A stretch of DNA of 64,000 bases from Arthrobacter sp. SLBN-122 (GTDB lineage: Bacteria > Actinomycetota > Actinomycetes > Actinomycetales > Micrococcaceae). The position numbers and the translations under genes are program-made. Where the stretch lies: the NCBI RefSeq assembly GCF_006715165.1, contig NZ_VFMS01000001.1:2728001-2792000 (forward strand), read 5' to 3'. The notes beneath the pieces are model-generated. The model was not told the DNA's origin and ran no database searches. It was given only the letters and a program-made list of their open reading frames with translations. Shown here piece by piece: positions 1-9,541 of this stretch (the stretch's first letter is position 1; every line of letters starts with the position of its first letter).

Positions 1-1
1 G

Positions 2-724
2 CGCTTCCCGCACCACGAAAACGAGATGGCCCAGTCACAGGCGGCGGGCCACCCGTTCGCCAACTTCTGGATGCACAACGGCATGGTGACCTACCAGGGC
101 GAAAAGATGTCCAAGTCCATCGGCAACACCATCAGCCCGGCAGAAATGCTGGAACTGGCATCCCCCCGGGTGGTGCGCTACTACCTGGGCCAGGCACACT
201 ACCGCTCCGTCCTGGACTACCGGCCCACCTCCCTGCAGGAGGCTGCGGCCGCCGTCGAACGCATTGACGGGTTCCTTGCCAAGGCCGGTGCCCGGTTCGG
301 CGGCGACGCGGGAGCCATGGACGGCAACCACGGCTCCTCTTCCCCGGCCATGAACGCATTTTGCGAAGCCATGGACGATGACCTCAACGTCCCGCGCGCC
401 CTGGCCGCACTCCACGAGACAGTCCGCGCGGGCAACACGGCCCTTGCCGAGGGCGACGACGACCCTGCCCGGAACGCGATGCACGCCGTCGTCCTGATGA
501 CCGGAGTCCTGGGGCTGAACGCCGTCGAAGGTTCCGCCGCGGCGTCAACCCGTGAGGCCGAAGCCTTGAGCGTGCTGGTCGAAGCGCAGCTTGCCGCCCG
601 CGCTGCTGCCCGGGCTGGAAAGGACTGGGCAGCGTCCGACGCCATCCGGGACACCCTCAACCAGGCCGGCGTCGTGGTGGAGGACGGCCCTGACGGCGCC
701 ACCTGGAGCCTCAAGCGGGACTGA
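2..724 (+). CDS. cysS: Cysteinyl-tRNA synthetase, C-terminal half (5' end outside window)
   Basis: Class I aminoacyl-tRNA synthetase that charges tRNA-Cys in the cytoplasm. The reading frame is open from base 2 and gives 240 residues. It begins with HHENE, the zinc- and cysteine-proximal motif that follows the catalytic fold in CysS, and carries the KMSKS loop at bases 104-118. A DALR-type helical anticodon-binding region follows. Family members are about 460-470 residues, so about half the gene lies upstream of the window. The stop is 105 bases before rlmB on the same strand, an arrangement often seen in actinobacteria. Nothing looks broken. Identification rests on the two motifs and is secure. 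Confidence 0.96.
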   Translation, partial: RFPHHENEMAQSQAAGHPFANFWMHNGMVTYQGEKMSKSIGNTISPAEMLELASPRVVRYYLGQAHYRSVLDYRPTSLQEAAAAVERIDGFLAKAGARFGGDAGAMDGNHGSSSPAMNAFCEAMDDDLNVPRALAALHETVRAGNTALAEGDDDPARNAMHAVVLMTGVLGLNAVEGSAAASTREAEALSVLVEAQLAARAAARAGKDWAASDAIRDTLNQAGVVVEDGPDGATWSLKRD

Positions 725-829
725 TCCGCCGGACCGCCTGAGCTCCGCCAATGGCCGGGGCCTGCCGATTTTTCTTCGGTCAGTAGACTGGTATGCAGAC
801 TCAGTCAACACAATCAAGGGTGGAACATC

Positions 830-1819
830 ATGGCCAACAATGGTCGCCGATCGGTTAAAGCGAAGAAGGGCCCAACCATCGGAACCGGTGGCCATGGCCG
901 CAAGGCCCTGGAGGGCAAGGGCCCCACGCCCAAAGCCGAGGACCGTCCCTACCACAAGGCGCACAAAGCCAAGCAGCTTTCCGAGCGGTCCGCCGCCAAG
1001 CGCGGAACCGGTGCCCGCAGCGCGGGCGCGGCGAAGTCCGGGCCCAAGGGCCGTGCCACCGAGGAAGTGGTGACCGGGCGCAACTCTGTGGTTGAAGCGC
1101 TCCGCGCCGGCATCCCCGCCAAAGCCCTGCACGTTGCCATCCGCATCGAGATGGACGACCGCGTCAAGGAATCCCTGAAGCTCGCCGCCGAACGCGGCAT
1201 CCCGCTGATGGAAACGGGCAAACCCGAACTGGACCGGATGACGGATGACGCCGTCCACCAGGGGCTGGTGCTGCAGATTCCGCCTTACGAGTACCAGGAC
1301 GCCTACGAACTGGCCGAGGAAACCGTGGAAAAGTGGAAGAAGGGGCACGTCAAGAATGCGCCGCTTTTTGTTGCACTGGACGGCATCACCGACCCCCGGA
1401 ACCTGGGCGCCATCATCCGCTCCGTCTCCGCCTTCAGCGGCCACGGCGTCATTGTGCCTGAACGCCGCTCCGTGGGTGTCACCGCAGCGGCCTGGAAGAC
1501 CAGTGCCGGTGCTGCCGTCCGCGTGCCGGTGGCCCGCGCCTCCAACCTGAACAACGCCCTGAAGCAGTTCAAGAACATGGGCATCTTCGTATTGGGGCTC
1601 GACGGCGACGGCGACGTCTCGCTGCCTGACCTCACCCTGGCCACCGAACCCGTCTGCATCGTGGTGGGCTCCGAGGGGAAGGGCCTGAGCCGCCTAGTCC
1701 GCGAGAACTGCGACCAGATCGTCTCCATCCCCATCGATTCCGCCATGGAGTCACTCAACGCTTCAATGGCCGTGGGCATCTCGCTGTACGAGGTCTCCCG
1801 GCAGCGCGCAGCAGGGTAA
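830..1819 (+). CDS. rlmB: 23S rRNA (guanosine-2251-2'-O)-methyltransferase, SpoU/TrmH family
   Basis: Predicted SPOUT methyltransferase that 2'-O-methylates G2251 of 23S rRNA with S-adenosylmethionine. The 329 residues start with a Lys/Arg/Gly-rich tail of about 75 residues, typical of actinobacterial versions. An L30e-like substrate-binding domain (about 80-160) and the knotted SpoU domain follow. The three SpoU motifs are visible: DPRNLGAIIRS (about 188-198), GSEGKGLSRL (about 279-289) and SLNASMAVGISLYE (about 308-321). The ATG follows a weak purine stretch (AAGGGTGG). It lies just behind cysS. TrmH-type proteins with other targets share the motifs, so the exact target nucleotide is inferred from the family and the neighbour. 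Confidence 0.93.
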   Translation: MANNGRRSVKAKKGPTIGTGGHGRKALEGKGPTPKAEDRPYHKAHKAKQLSERSAAKRGTGARSAGAAKSGPKGRATEEVVTGRNSVVEALRAGIPAKALHVAIRIEMDDRVKESLKLAAERGIPLMETGKPELDRMTDDAVHQGLVLQIPPYEYQDAYELAEETVEKWKKGHVKNAPLFVALDGITDPRNLGAIIRSVSAFSGHGVIVPERRSVGVTAAAWKTSAGAAVRVPVARASNLNNALKQFKNMGIFVLGLDGDGDVSLPDLTLATEPVCIVVGSEGKGLSRLVRENCDQIVSIPIDSAMESLNASMAVGISLYEVSRQRAAG

Positions 1820-1828
1820 GCCTCCAGG

Positions 1829-1844
1829 CCCGGGCATTCCCGGG
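1829..1844 (+). terminator. Possible weak terminator hairpin after rlmB
   Basis: CCCGGG, a four-base CATT loop and CCCGGG lie 10 bases after the rlmB stop, followed by TTGGTT. The stem is only 6 bp and the T-run is poor, so this is a tentative call. Confidence 0.3.
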
Positions 1845-1907
1845 TTGGTTACCCGGCGCCGCAGCGGCGAACGGGCAGGTCAGGTGCCGCTGGCGGCTAC
1901 TATTTAG

Positions 1908-4016
1908 GTGATGGTCATGCCGCTCTTCGACACTGCTTCCGCCATGGACGCCTCCTCGGCCGTTCCCCTTGGTGTCAGCGTTCCGCGCGCTGATTCCGGC
2001 GGTACCCGGCACCACGCCGGCGCGCGGGCCAACGTCGCTTGCCTGGCTCCCGGGGTGTCCAGCCTGGACATCGTTTACTGCCCTCCCGGGGGCCGGTGGC
2101 GGGTCCAGACGTTGCCCAATGTGACCCGGGGCGTCCATCACGGCATTGTGGAGGACCTGCCGTACGGATCCCGCTACGGCTTCCGTCCCACTACGGACGG
2201 CCATTCACTGCCTCCGGGGGCCGCCTCGGTCAACGGGAACGGTTCCGTTAGGCAGCCCCTGCTCCTGGACCCTTATGGCCGGGCGGTGGACCAGCACGAC
2301 GGCTTCCTCACCAGCGTACGGACTGCCGCCGATTTCGACTGGGGGACGGACGAACGCCTGCGCCTTCCCTGGCGGAACACCATCGTTTACGAAGCGCATG
2401 TCCGCGGCCAGAGCATGCTCCACCCCGATGTTCCGGAAGAGCTCAGGGGCACCTACGCCGGCCTGGCCCACCCCGCCGTGGTGGAGCACCTGACCAGCCT
2501 GGGCATCACATCCGTCCAGCTCCTGCCCGTGCACTTCCACATCGATGAGCCGCACCTGCAGGACCTCGGCCTGGCCAACTACTGGGGGTACAACACCGCC
2601 GCGTTCTTCGCCCTGCACCCGGGTTATGCCACCAGGGCGGCACGGGAGGAAGGCCCCCAGGCCGTCCAGGACGAGTTCAAGGCCATGGTCAAGGCACTCC
2701 ACGCTGCCGGACTCGAGGTCATCCTGGACGTCGTTTACAACCACACCGCCGAAGGCGGGCCCGATGGTCCGGTCCTGAGCTTCCGGGGCCTGGGGGAGGA
2801 CACGTACTACCGGGTGGACGGCCACGGCAAGTACATCGACACCACCGGCTGCGGCAACTCGCTCAACTTCGCGGACCCGCGCGTGGTCCAGCTGGTGACC
2901 GATTCGCTGAGGTACTGGGTGGACGAGTTCCACATCGACGGCTTCCGGTTCGACCTCGCCGTCACGCTTTGCAGGGACGCCGCCAATGAGTTCGACCCCG
3001 AACATCCCTTCCTCACGGCCGTCGCCGCCGACCCCGTGCTGTCCGAGGTCAAGCTGATCGCCGAGCCCTGGGACATTGGCTATGGAGGCTGGCAGACCGG
3101 CCGGTTCCCGCCCGGATGGGTGGACTGGAACGACCACTTCCGCGACGCCGTCCGTACCTTCTGGCTGGCAGACCGTGGGGCCATCGATTCCGGCGGCCAC
3201 GGCGGGACCATGGCCAAACTCGCTGATGCCCTTTCCGGTTCCGCCAGCCTCTTCCAGGCGTCCGGACGCTCGCGGCTGGCATCGGTCAACTTCGTCACCG
3301 CCCACGACGGCTTCACCATGAACGACCTTGTGTCCTACGACCGAAAGCACAACGAGGCCAACGGCGAAGAGAACAGGGACGGGCACGGGGACAACCGCAG
3401 CTACAACCATGGCGTGGAGGGTCCCACCGAGAACGGCGTGATCCTGGAAAGACGGGCACAGTCGCGGCGGAACCTCATGGCGTCATTGATGGTTTCACTG
3501 GGCGTTCCCATGATCACCGCCGGCGACGAGCTGGCCAGGACACAGCAGGGGAACAACAACGCCTACTGCCAGGACAATGCCATTAACTGGCTTGACTGGA
3601 CCATGACGCCGGAGGCGCACGAAATGCTGCGGAGCACCAAACGGTACATCCGCTTGCGCAAGGAGTTCCTGGCCGCCCAGCCGCATGACTTCCCCGTCCG
3701 GGACGAACAGTCTTACCTTTACTGGTTCGACCAGGATGGCCAGCCCATGTCCGCCGAAGGCTGGAACGATCCGCATCACAGGGTCATGCAGCTCCTGCTC
3801 GGGGACGACGAAGGTGACCTGGCCGGCCTGGTGGTGGTCAACGGCAGCGCGTCGGACGTGTTGGTCACCCTGCCGGATGCCGGGAGGAAAGTTCCAAGCC
3901 TGTTCGAGCTTCGGCTGACCACCTCGCCGCGCCACAAGCAGCGGCAAGGCATCCAGGTGGCTTCGGGGGAAACCGACCTTGCCGAGGCCAACTCCATCAG
4001 CATTTACCGCACGTAG
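1908..4016 (+). CDS. glgX: Glycogen debranching enzyme (isoamylase type, GH13)
   Basis: Hydrolyses alpha-1,6 branches of glycogen or limit dextrins in the cytoplasm. The 702 residues match GlgX length. An N-terminal CBM48-like domain precedes the GH13 barrel. The barrel has the NYWGYN region, the catalytic nucleophile in GFRFD (D349), the acid/base in IAEPWD (E386) and the transition-state Asp in TAHDGF (D467). TAGDELARTQQGNNNAYCQDN is a strong GlgX/TreX signature. The frame opens with GTG-ATG-GTC-ATG; I use the GTG but the start is uncertain by a few codons. It stands apart from the glgE operon, with the RNase gene 7 bases downstream. TreX-type activity cannot be excluded. Confidence 0.93.
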   Translation: MMVMPLFDTASAMDASSAVPLGVSVPRADSGGTRHHAGARANVACLAPGVSSLDIVYCPPGGRWRVQTLPNVTRGVHHGIVEDLPYGSRYGFRPTTDGHSLPPGAASVNGNGSVRQPLLLDPYGRAVDQHDGFLTSVRTAADFDWGTDERLRLPWRNTIVYEAHVRGQSMLHPDVPEELRGTYAGLAHPAVVEHLTSLGITSVQLLPVHFHIDEPHLQDLGLANYWGYNTAAFFALHPGYATRAAREEGPQAVQDEFKAMVKALHAAGLEVILDVVYNHTAEGGPDGPVLSFRGLGEDTYYRVDGHGKYIDTTGCGNSLNFADPRVVQLVTDSLRYWVDEFHIDGFRFDLAVTLCRDAANEFDPEHPFLTAVAADPVLSEVKLIAEPWDIGYGGWQTGRFPPGWVDWNDHFRDAVRTFWLADRGAIDSGGHGGTMAKLADALSGSASLFQASGRSRLASVNFVTAHDGFTMNDLVSYDRKHNEANGEENRDGHGDNRSYNHGVEGPTENGVILERRAQSRRNLMASLMVSLGVPMITAGDELARTQQGNNNAYCQDNAINWLDWTMTPEAHEMLRSTKRYIRLRKEFLAAQPHDFPVRDEQSYLYWFDQDGQPMSAEGWNDPHHRVMQLLLGDDEGDLAGLVVVNGSASDVLVTLPDAGRKVPSLFELRLTTSPRHKQRQGIQVASGETDLAEANSISIYRT

Positions 4017-4023
4017 GCCATCA

Positions 4024-4515
4024 ATGCGCAACCGCTCTGTCCTTCCCCTGCTCCTGGCCGCCCTGGTGGTGCTGGCCTTGGTGGCGTTCGGCGGCGCCGG
4101 CCTCCTGGGCCAGCAGACGGAACGCACGACGCCGGAAACGGCTTCCAGCCCCAGCAGCTCCACGCCGGGTGGAACGGCCGCGTCCGCGGCAGCGAAGCAG
4201 TCCCCGCCACAGCGGAGCGCCAACCCGTCCGGCCTGCCGGAGATCCGCGAATCGGCCCTCCCCGCGGAGGGCCGCCGGGTGCTGGGTCTGATCCGGGCGG
4301 GCGGCCCGTTCCGGTACAGCCAGGATGACCAGGTGTTCGGCAACTTTGAGCGGGTCCTGCCCGTCCGGAACCGCGGCTACTACCGCGAGTACACCGTTCC
4401 TACTCCCGGGGAAGCAGACCGGGGCGCGCGGCGCATCGTGGCCGGCGACGGCGGGGAGAAATATTACACCAGTGACCACTACGCAACGTTCAAGTACATA
4501 GCGGAAGGCAACTAG
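4024..4515 (+). CDS. Secreted or membrane-anchored guanyl-specific ribonuclease (RNase Sa/N1/T1 family)
   Basis: Microbial guanyl-preferring RNase of 163 residues. Residues 5-28 are a hydrophobic signal or anchor segment without a lipobox Cys. A Ser/Thr/Ala/Pro-rich linker (about 31-70) follows, then the compact RNase fold. The catalytic triad of the RNase Sa group is in place: E122 in REYTVPTP, R137 in ARRIVAG and H152 in SDHYATF. The ATG at 4024 is chosen because it gives the signal segment directly; a longer frame from 3979 overlaps glgX. The next gene, 7 bases on, encodes a barstar-like inhibitor, which supports an active nuclease. Whether the protein is released or stays anchored is not clear. 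Confidence 0.88.
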   Translation: MRNRSVLPLLLAALVVLALVAFGGAGLLGQQTERTTPETASSPSSSTPGGTAASAAAKQSPPQRSANPSGLPEIRESALPAEGRRVLGLIRAGGPFRYSQDDQVFGNFERVLPVRNRGYYREYTVPTPGEADRGARRIVAGDGGEKYYTSDHYATFKYIAEGN

Positions 4516-4522
4516 CACAACC

Positions 4523-4879
4523 ATGAGAATCTTCTCCGGCGACACCTGGACCCTGGAAGAACTGCAGGAACAGGTGGCCGACGCCGGCCGGCGCAGCGTG
4601 GTGGTCCCTCCCGCGGACAGCAAACGCGCTGTCCTGGAAACCTTCGGTGAGGTCCTGGACTTTCCCGAACACTACGGCGTGAACCTGGATGCACTGAACG
4701 ATTCGCTCCACGACTTCGCGGACAGCATCACCGACAACGGCAACCCGCCCATCACGGTCCTGTGGCAGGTGGCGGCCCCGTTCCGCAGCGACAGGTCGTT
4801 CGGCATCATCTGCGAAATCCTGCAGGACGCCGAACGGTACGCGGGCAAGGACCTTGCCGTTACCGCCGTGCTGCTCTGA
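4523..4879 (+). CDS. Barstar-family ribonuclease inhibitor
   Basis: Cytoplasmic inhibitor that would protect the cell from the RNase encoded 7 bases upstream. The 118-residue protein contains the barstar helix motif HYGVNLDALNDSL (about residues 50-62), equivalent to the YGNNWDALWD stretch that plugs the barnase active site. PITVLW and a C-terminal strand follow. The usual Trp of the motif is Leu here, so the interface may differ from barnase-barstar. Close spacing suggests translation coupled to the RNase gene. It converges with the poxB-like gene. Confidence 0.87.
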   Translation: MRIFSGDTWTLEELQEQVADAGRRSVVVPPADSKRAVLETFGEVLDFPEHYGVNLDALNDSLHDFADSITDNGNPPITVLWQVAAPFRSDRSFGIICEILQDAERYAGKDLAVTAVLL

Positions 4880-4919
4880 AGCCGGCCTGCGGCCCTAACG
4901 CCGTCCCCGGCTTCCGCGC

Positions 4920-6707
4920 CTAGCCCTCGCGGCGTTCCTCGTGCGAGAGGTAGGTGTCCAGCAGCGCCGAGGCCCGGCCGCCGTCGTCCTCCGCCGCCAG
5001 TCCCTTGCGCATGCTTTCCGCCTTCTGGCGCCCGGCCGGGAACGGCGGAAGCAACGGGATCTCGGGGTCGGTCAGGACCTCGATCACCACGGGGCAGTCC
5101 GCTGCAAACGCCTGGTCCCAGGCGTCTGCGATCCGCTCCGGGTCCTCCACCCGGATGCCCTTCAGCCCCAGCAGGTCCGCGTAGCCGGCGAACGGAAAAT
5201 CGGGCAGTTCCTGGCTGGCGGCAAAGCGTGGTTCGGCCTCCGACTCACGCTGCTCCCACGTGACTTCGGTGAGCTCCCGGTTGTTGAAGACGCACACGAC
5301 GAACCTCGGATCCTGCCAGTCGCGCCAGCGGTGCGCCACCGTGACCAGTTCGGCGGTGCCCAGCATCTGCATGGCACCGTCTCCGGCCAGGGCCACCAGG
5401 GGACGGTCCGGATGCGCCAGCTTGGCGGCAAGTCCGTACGGGATGGCGCAGCCCATGCTGGCCAGCGTCCCGGACAGATGTGCCGGGACGCCCTGGGGCA
5501 GCATCAGTTGCCGGGCGTACCAGTAGACGCAGCTTCCGACGTCGACACTCAGCTGGGCGTTCTCCGGCAGCCTGCCGTTGAGCTCCCGGACCACGCGTTC
5601 GGGATTGACAGGGCTGGCGGGCACGGCGGCCCGGTCTGCCGAGAGTATCCGCCAGCGGCTGACTTCCTCCTCCACAACTGAACGCCATGGGGTGTTCTGG
5701 CGATGTTCCAGCCGTTGATTCAAAGCTTCCAGTGCAGACGCGGCATCTCCCGCCAGGCCAACCTCCACGGGATACCGGTTGCCGATCTTCTTCTCATCGA
5801 TGTCGATCTGCACGGCGCGGGCAGCCCCGGGGGGCGGGTAGAACTCCGTCCAGGGGTCATTGGACCCCACGATGAGGAGCGCGTCGCAGTTACCCAGCAG
5901 GTGGGCGCTCGCCGTGGTGCCAAGGTGGCCCATGGTTCCCACCGCAAAGGGCAGGTTCTCATCAAAATATGGCTTCCCCAGCAGGCTCGTGGCGATGCCT
6001 GCCCCAAGCTTTTCCGCTACGGCCACCACTTCCCCGGCGGCATGCCTGGCGCCCTGGCCCACCAGGAGGGCCACCCGCTCCGCAGAATTCAGGAGGGCGG
6101 CTGCGGCGGCCAGGTCCTCCTCCCGCGGGGTCTTGGCTGCAGCACTCCAGGAGGGGGCAGTGACCACGATGCCGTGCTGCTGTTCCAGCTGCGGGGCGGG
6201 AGCGGACTGCACGTCGTGCGGAATGATGACCACGCAGGGGGAGGAGGTGGCCTTCGCCGTCCGGAAGGCACGGTCCAGGACCATGGGCACCTGCTCCGGT
6301 GCGCTGACCTGCTGCACGAACTGCGACGCGACGTCCTTGAACAACGCCATGAGGTCGATTTCCTGCATGTAGGCCGAACCCAGCACCGTGCGGCTCTGCT
6401 GTCCCACGATGGCCACCACCGGCACGCCGTCCAGCTTTGCGTCATACAGGCCGTTGAGCAGGTGGACCGCGCCGGGGCCCTGGGTGGAGGTCACCACCCC
6501 CACACCGCCGGTGTACTTGGCGTGGCCCACGGCCATGAAGGCCGCGGACTCCTCGTGCCGGGCCTGGACGAACTCCATCTGCCCGTCGGTCCGGCGCAGG
6601 GCGCCCATGAATCCGTTGATGCCGTCCCCGCTGTAGCCGAAGACCCGGCCAACACCCCATGTGGTGAGGCGCTCCACGATGACATCGGCCACTGTACGTT
6701 CGGTCAT
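4920..6707 (-). CDS. Thiamine-diphosphate enzyme, pyruvate dehydrogenase (quinone)/pyruvate oxidase-like
   Basis: Predicted ThDP- and FAD-dependent enzyme of the acetolactate synthase superfamily, closest in layout to PoxB, which decarboxylates pyruvate to acetate at the membrane. The 595 residues include the N-terminal PYR domain with RHEESAAFMA (catalytic Glu region). A middle domain follows, then the C-terminal PP domain with the ThDP motif GDGAMQMLG ending in FNNRELTEVTWE. The start at 6707 is fixed by AGGAGGGC three bases upstream; an upstream frame to 6758 is probably untranslated. It lies 63 bases behind glgP in the same direction. Some relatives are annotated only as TPP-requiring enzymes, so the substrate is not proven. 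Confidence 0.82.
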   Translation of the reverse strand: MTERTVADVIVERLTTWGVGRVFGYSGDGINGFMGALRRTDGQMEFVQARHEESAAFMAVGHAKYTGGVGVVTSTQGPGAVHLLNGLYDAKLDGVPVVAIVGQQSRTVLGSAYMQEIDLMALFKDVASQFVQQVSAPEQVPMVLDRAFRTAKATSSPCVVIIPHDVQSAPAPQLEQQHGIVVTAPSWSAAAKTPREEDLAAAAALLNSAERVALLVGQGARHAAGEVVAVAEKLGAGIATSLLGKPYFDENLPFAVGTMGHLGTTASAHLLGNCDALLIVGSNDPWTEFYPPPGAARAVQIDIDEKKIGNRYPVEVGLAGDAASALEALNQRLEHRQNTPWRSVVEEEVSRWRILSADRAAVPASPVNPERVVRELNGRLPENAQLSVDVGSCVYWYARQLMLPQGVPAHLSGTLASMGCAIPYGLAAKLAHPDRPLVALAGDGAMQMLGTAELVTVAHRWRDWQDPRFVVCVFNNRELTEVTWEQRESEAEPRFAASQELPDFPFAGYADLLGLKGIRVEDPERIADAWDQAFAADCPVVIEVLTDPEIPLLPPFPAGRQKAESMRKGLAAEDDGGRASALLDTYLSHEERREG

Positions 6708-6770
6708 TGAGCCCTCCTGCGTCGGGTTGGTTCCGTGCCTGCGAGGAGCCTTACCCATCCGGCAAAGGGG

Positions 6771-9389
6771 CTAAGCGTTGACGATCAGTCCCAGTTCCGC
6801 TTTCGAGGCCAGGGCTTCATGCCGGGGCAGGACGCGGACCGTGTATCCGAACGGTCCCGAGCGGTCGATGACAAGCGAACCGCTGAACAGGTGCCGGCCG
6901 CTGCCCAGGTCCTCCTTCACCTGCAGTTCCATCATGGTGATGTCAGCAAGGGCGTCATTTTCCTCCGCCCGGCCGTAGGCCACTTCCACGGAGACGTCGT
7001 CGGGGGTCAGCGCGTTCAGGGCCACGTAGGCGTTGACCTGGAGGGTATCGCCGATCTGGGGGTCCTCCGATACGCCCACCGAGTCCACGTGCTCCACGTG
7101 CACCTGGGGCCAGGCGCCGCGGACCTTCGCGGACCAGGATGCCAGGGCACGGGCCTGGGCGAACGAGTTGGCGGTGGCGCTGCGGCCGGCCTCCGCGGCG
7201 GGGCGGTACAGGATGTTCACGTAGTCACGGAGCATTCGCTCCGCGGACACGGCCGGGCCCAGGTGGGACAGGGTGTGCTTGATCATGGACACCCAGTGCG
7301 TGGGGACCGTCTCGCTCCTGGTGGTCGAGGGCCCCGCAGCTCCTGCCCCTTCGGACACCGTGCTCCCGTAGAAGCGCGGCGCCACCTGTGTTTCCAGCAG
7401 TTCGTACAGGGCCGCGGCCTCGATGTCGTCGCGTTCCTCGGGGGAGGCGTCATTGTTGGCCGTGGGGATCGCCCAGCCGTTCTCGCCGTCGTACATCTCA
7501 TCCCACCAGCCGTCCAGGACGGACAGGTTCAGGGATCCGTTCAGCGCCGCCTTCATGCCGGACGTCCCGCAGGCCTCCAGCGGCCGCAGCGGGTTGTTCA
7601 GCCAGACGTCGCAGCCAGGGAACAGGGTCCTGGCCATGGCGATGTCGTAGTTGGGCAGGAACGCGATGCGGTGCCGCACCTCGGGATCGTCAGTGAAGCG
7701 CACCAGGTCCTGGATCATCTTCTTGCCGGCATCATCGGCGGGGTGGGACTTTCCGGCGATGACCAGCTGGATGGGGTGCTCCTTGTGCAGGAGCAGTGCC
7801 TTGAGCCGCGCCGGCTCGCGCAGCATCAGCGTGAGCCGCTTGTACGTGGGCACGCGGCGGGCAAACCCGATGGTCAGCACATCCGGGTCCAGGACGTTAT
7901 CCGTCCAGCCAAGCTCGGCGTCGGCCGCGCCGCGCTTTTTCCAGGCTGCGCGCAGCCTGCGGCGGACGTCCTCCACCAGGGCAGCCCGCATCTCCCGGCG
8001 CAAAGCCCACACATCGGCGTCGCTGACGTTGTAGGCCAGGTCCCATTTGCCCAGCGCTTCCGCCTCGCTGCCGAACTGGTCACGGGCCAGCTTGGAAATG
8101 CGGCTGTCCACCCAGGTGGGCACGTGCACGCCGTTGGTCACGGAGGTAATGGGCACCTCGGAGTGGTCGAAGCCCGGCCACAGGGCGGAGAACATGCCGC
8201 GGGACACCTCACCGTGGAGCTTGGCCACGCCATTGGCGCGCTGGGCCAGGCGCAGGCCCATCACCGCCATGTTGAACACCGCAGGGTTGCCGTCCGCGTA
8301 GTTTTCGCGGCCCAGTTCCAGGATCCGGTCCACCGGGACCGCGGGCGCCAGCCCGGCCTGGAAGAAGTGGCTGATCTGGTTGATTTCGAACCTGTCAATG
8401 CCGGCAGGGACGGGGGTATGGGTAGTGAAAACCGTGGAGGCGCGCCCGGCGGCCAGCGCTTCGTCGAACGTCAGCGCCTGCTCCCCGGACATCAGTTCCT
8501 GGATGCGTTCGATCCCGAGGAACCCCGCGTGCCCTTCGTTGGTGTGGAACACCTCGGGTGCGGCGCAGCCCGTCAGCTTCTGGAAGGCGCGCAGGGCCTT
8601 GACCCCGCCCATGCCCAGCAGCAGCTCCTGCTGCAGCCGGTGGTCGCCGCCGCCGCCGTACAGCCGGTCCGTGATGCTGCGGGCGGCGTCGTCGTTGCCC
8701 GGCACGTTGGAGTCCAGCAGGAGCAGGGGAACGCGTCCGACGTCGGCACGCCAGATATGTGCCAGCAGTCGCCGTCCGTTGGGGAGGGGGAGGGAGATCT
8801 GCAGGGCTTTGCCGTTACCGTCAGGGGAAGGTTCGCGGAGCAGCGTCAGGGGCAGCCCGTCCGGATCGAGGACGGGATAGGTCTCCTGCTGCCAGGCATC
8901 GCGCGACAGTGACTGCTTGAAATAGCCGGCCTGGTACAGCAGGCCCACCCCGATCAGGGGAACACCCAGGTCGGAGGCAGCCTTCAGGTGGTCACCGGCC
9001 AGGATGCCCAGGCCGCCCGAATACTGCGGCAGGACCTCGGTGATGCCGAACTCGGGGGAGAAGTAGGCAATGGAAGCCGGGGCCTCCGGGCCCAGGCCCT
9101 GGTACCAGCGCGGCTCCTCAAGGTACCGGTCAAGGTCCTCCTCCGCAGCACGCACCCGGTCCACCACCGACTGGTCCGCGGCGAGCTGCTGGAATTCCTC
9201 GCGGCTGACCATCCCCAGGAAACCCACGGGGTCCTGCCCGCTTTCCTCCCACAGCCGCGGGTTCAGCCCGGCGAAAAGTTCCCGGGTGGGACGGTGCCAG
9301 GACCACCGCAAATTGCTGGCCAGCCGGGCCAGTGGCCTGATCGGCTCGGGGAGGACTGTACGGACCGTAAACCTGCGGATTGCCTTCAC
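6771..9389 (-). CDS. glgP: Alpha-glucan (glycogen/maltodextrin) phosphorylase, GT35
   Basis: Releases glucose-1-phosphate from alpha-1,4-glucans using phosphate and pyridoxal phosphate. About 872 residues, the size of the bacterial glucan phosphorylase group that carries a DUF3417 N-terminal domain (ARLASNLRWSWHRPTRELF). The PLP and active-site region EACGTSGMKAALNGSLNLS is intact, as are HTNEGHAGFLGIERIQ and VTNGVHVPTW. I place the start at GTG 9389, giving the usual MKAIRRFTV opening; an ATG at 9413 in the same frame is possible and neither has a clear ribosome-binding site. It is divergent from glgE, with a 150-base shared promoter region. Together they suggest opposed control of glucan breakdown and synthesis. 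Confidence 0.92.
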   Translation of the reverse strand: MKAIRRFTVRTVLPEPIRPLARLASNLRWSWHRPTRELFAGLNPRLWEESGQDPVGFLGMVSREEFQQLAADQSVVDRVRAAEEDLDRYLEEPRWYQGLGPEAPASIAYFSPEFGITEVLPQYSGGLGILAGDHLKAASDLGVPLIGVGLLYQAGYFKQSLSRDAWQQETYPVLDPDGLPLTLLREPSPDGNGKALQISLPLPNGRRLLAHIWRADVGRVPLLLLDSNVPGNDDAARSITDRLYGGGGDHRLQQELLLGMGGVKALRAFQKLTGCAAPEVFHTNEGHAGFLGIERIQELMSGEQALTFDEALAAGRASTVFTTHTPVPAGIDRFEINQISHFFQAGLAPAVPVDRILELGRENYADGNPAVFNMAVMGLRLAQRANGVAKLHGEVSRGMFSALWPGFDHSEVPITSVTNGVHVPTWVDSRISKLARDQFGSEAEALGKWDLAYNVSDADVWALRREMRAALVEDVRRRLRAAWKKRGAADAELGWTDNVLDPDVLTIGFARRVPTYKRLTLMLREPARLKALLLHKEHPIQLVIAGKSHPADDAGKKMIQDLVRFTDDPEVRHRIAFLPNYDIAMARTLFPGCDVWLNNPLRPLEACGTSGMKAALNGSLNLSVLDGWWDEMYDGENGWAIPTANNDASPEERDDIEAAALYELLETQVAPRFYGSTVSEGAGAAGPSTTRSETVPTHWVSMIKHTLSHLGPAVSAERMLRDYVNILYRPAAEAGRSATANSFAQARALASWSAKVRGAWPQVHVEHVDSVGVSEDPQIGDTLQVNAYVALNALTPDDVSVEVAYGRAEENDALADITMMELQVKEDLGSGRHLFSGSLVIDRSGPFGYTVRVLPRHEALASKAELGLIVNA

Positions 9390-9541
9390 CTGCGTCACAC
9401 TAACCGACAACATGCGCGGCTGGAACCAGCTTTCGGTTTCTTTTGGGTAAATGACAGGGGCATGAAGAAATTACGCCACGGCACAAGGAATTTAGTGAGC
9501 ACGCTTAGCAATCCTGGCCATTTCTCGCTAACGTCGAGCCT

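Noticed and set aside
6735..8912. A 725-codon open frame on the plus strand opposite glgP and poxB
   Set aside because: Antisense shadow of glgP caused by high GC; its translation has no recognisable domain and glgP motifs are intact on the other strand.
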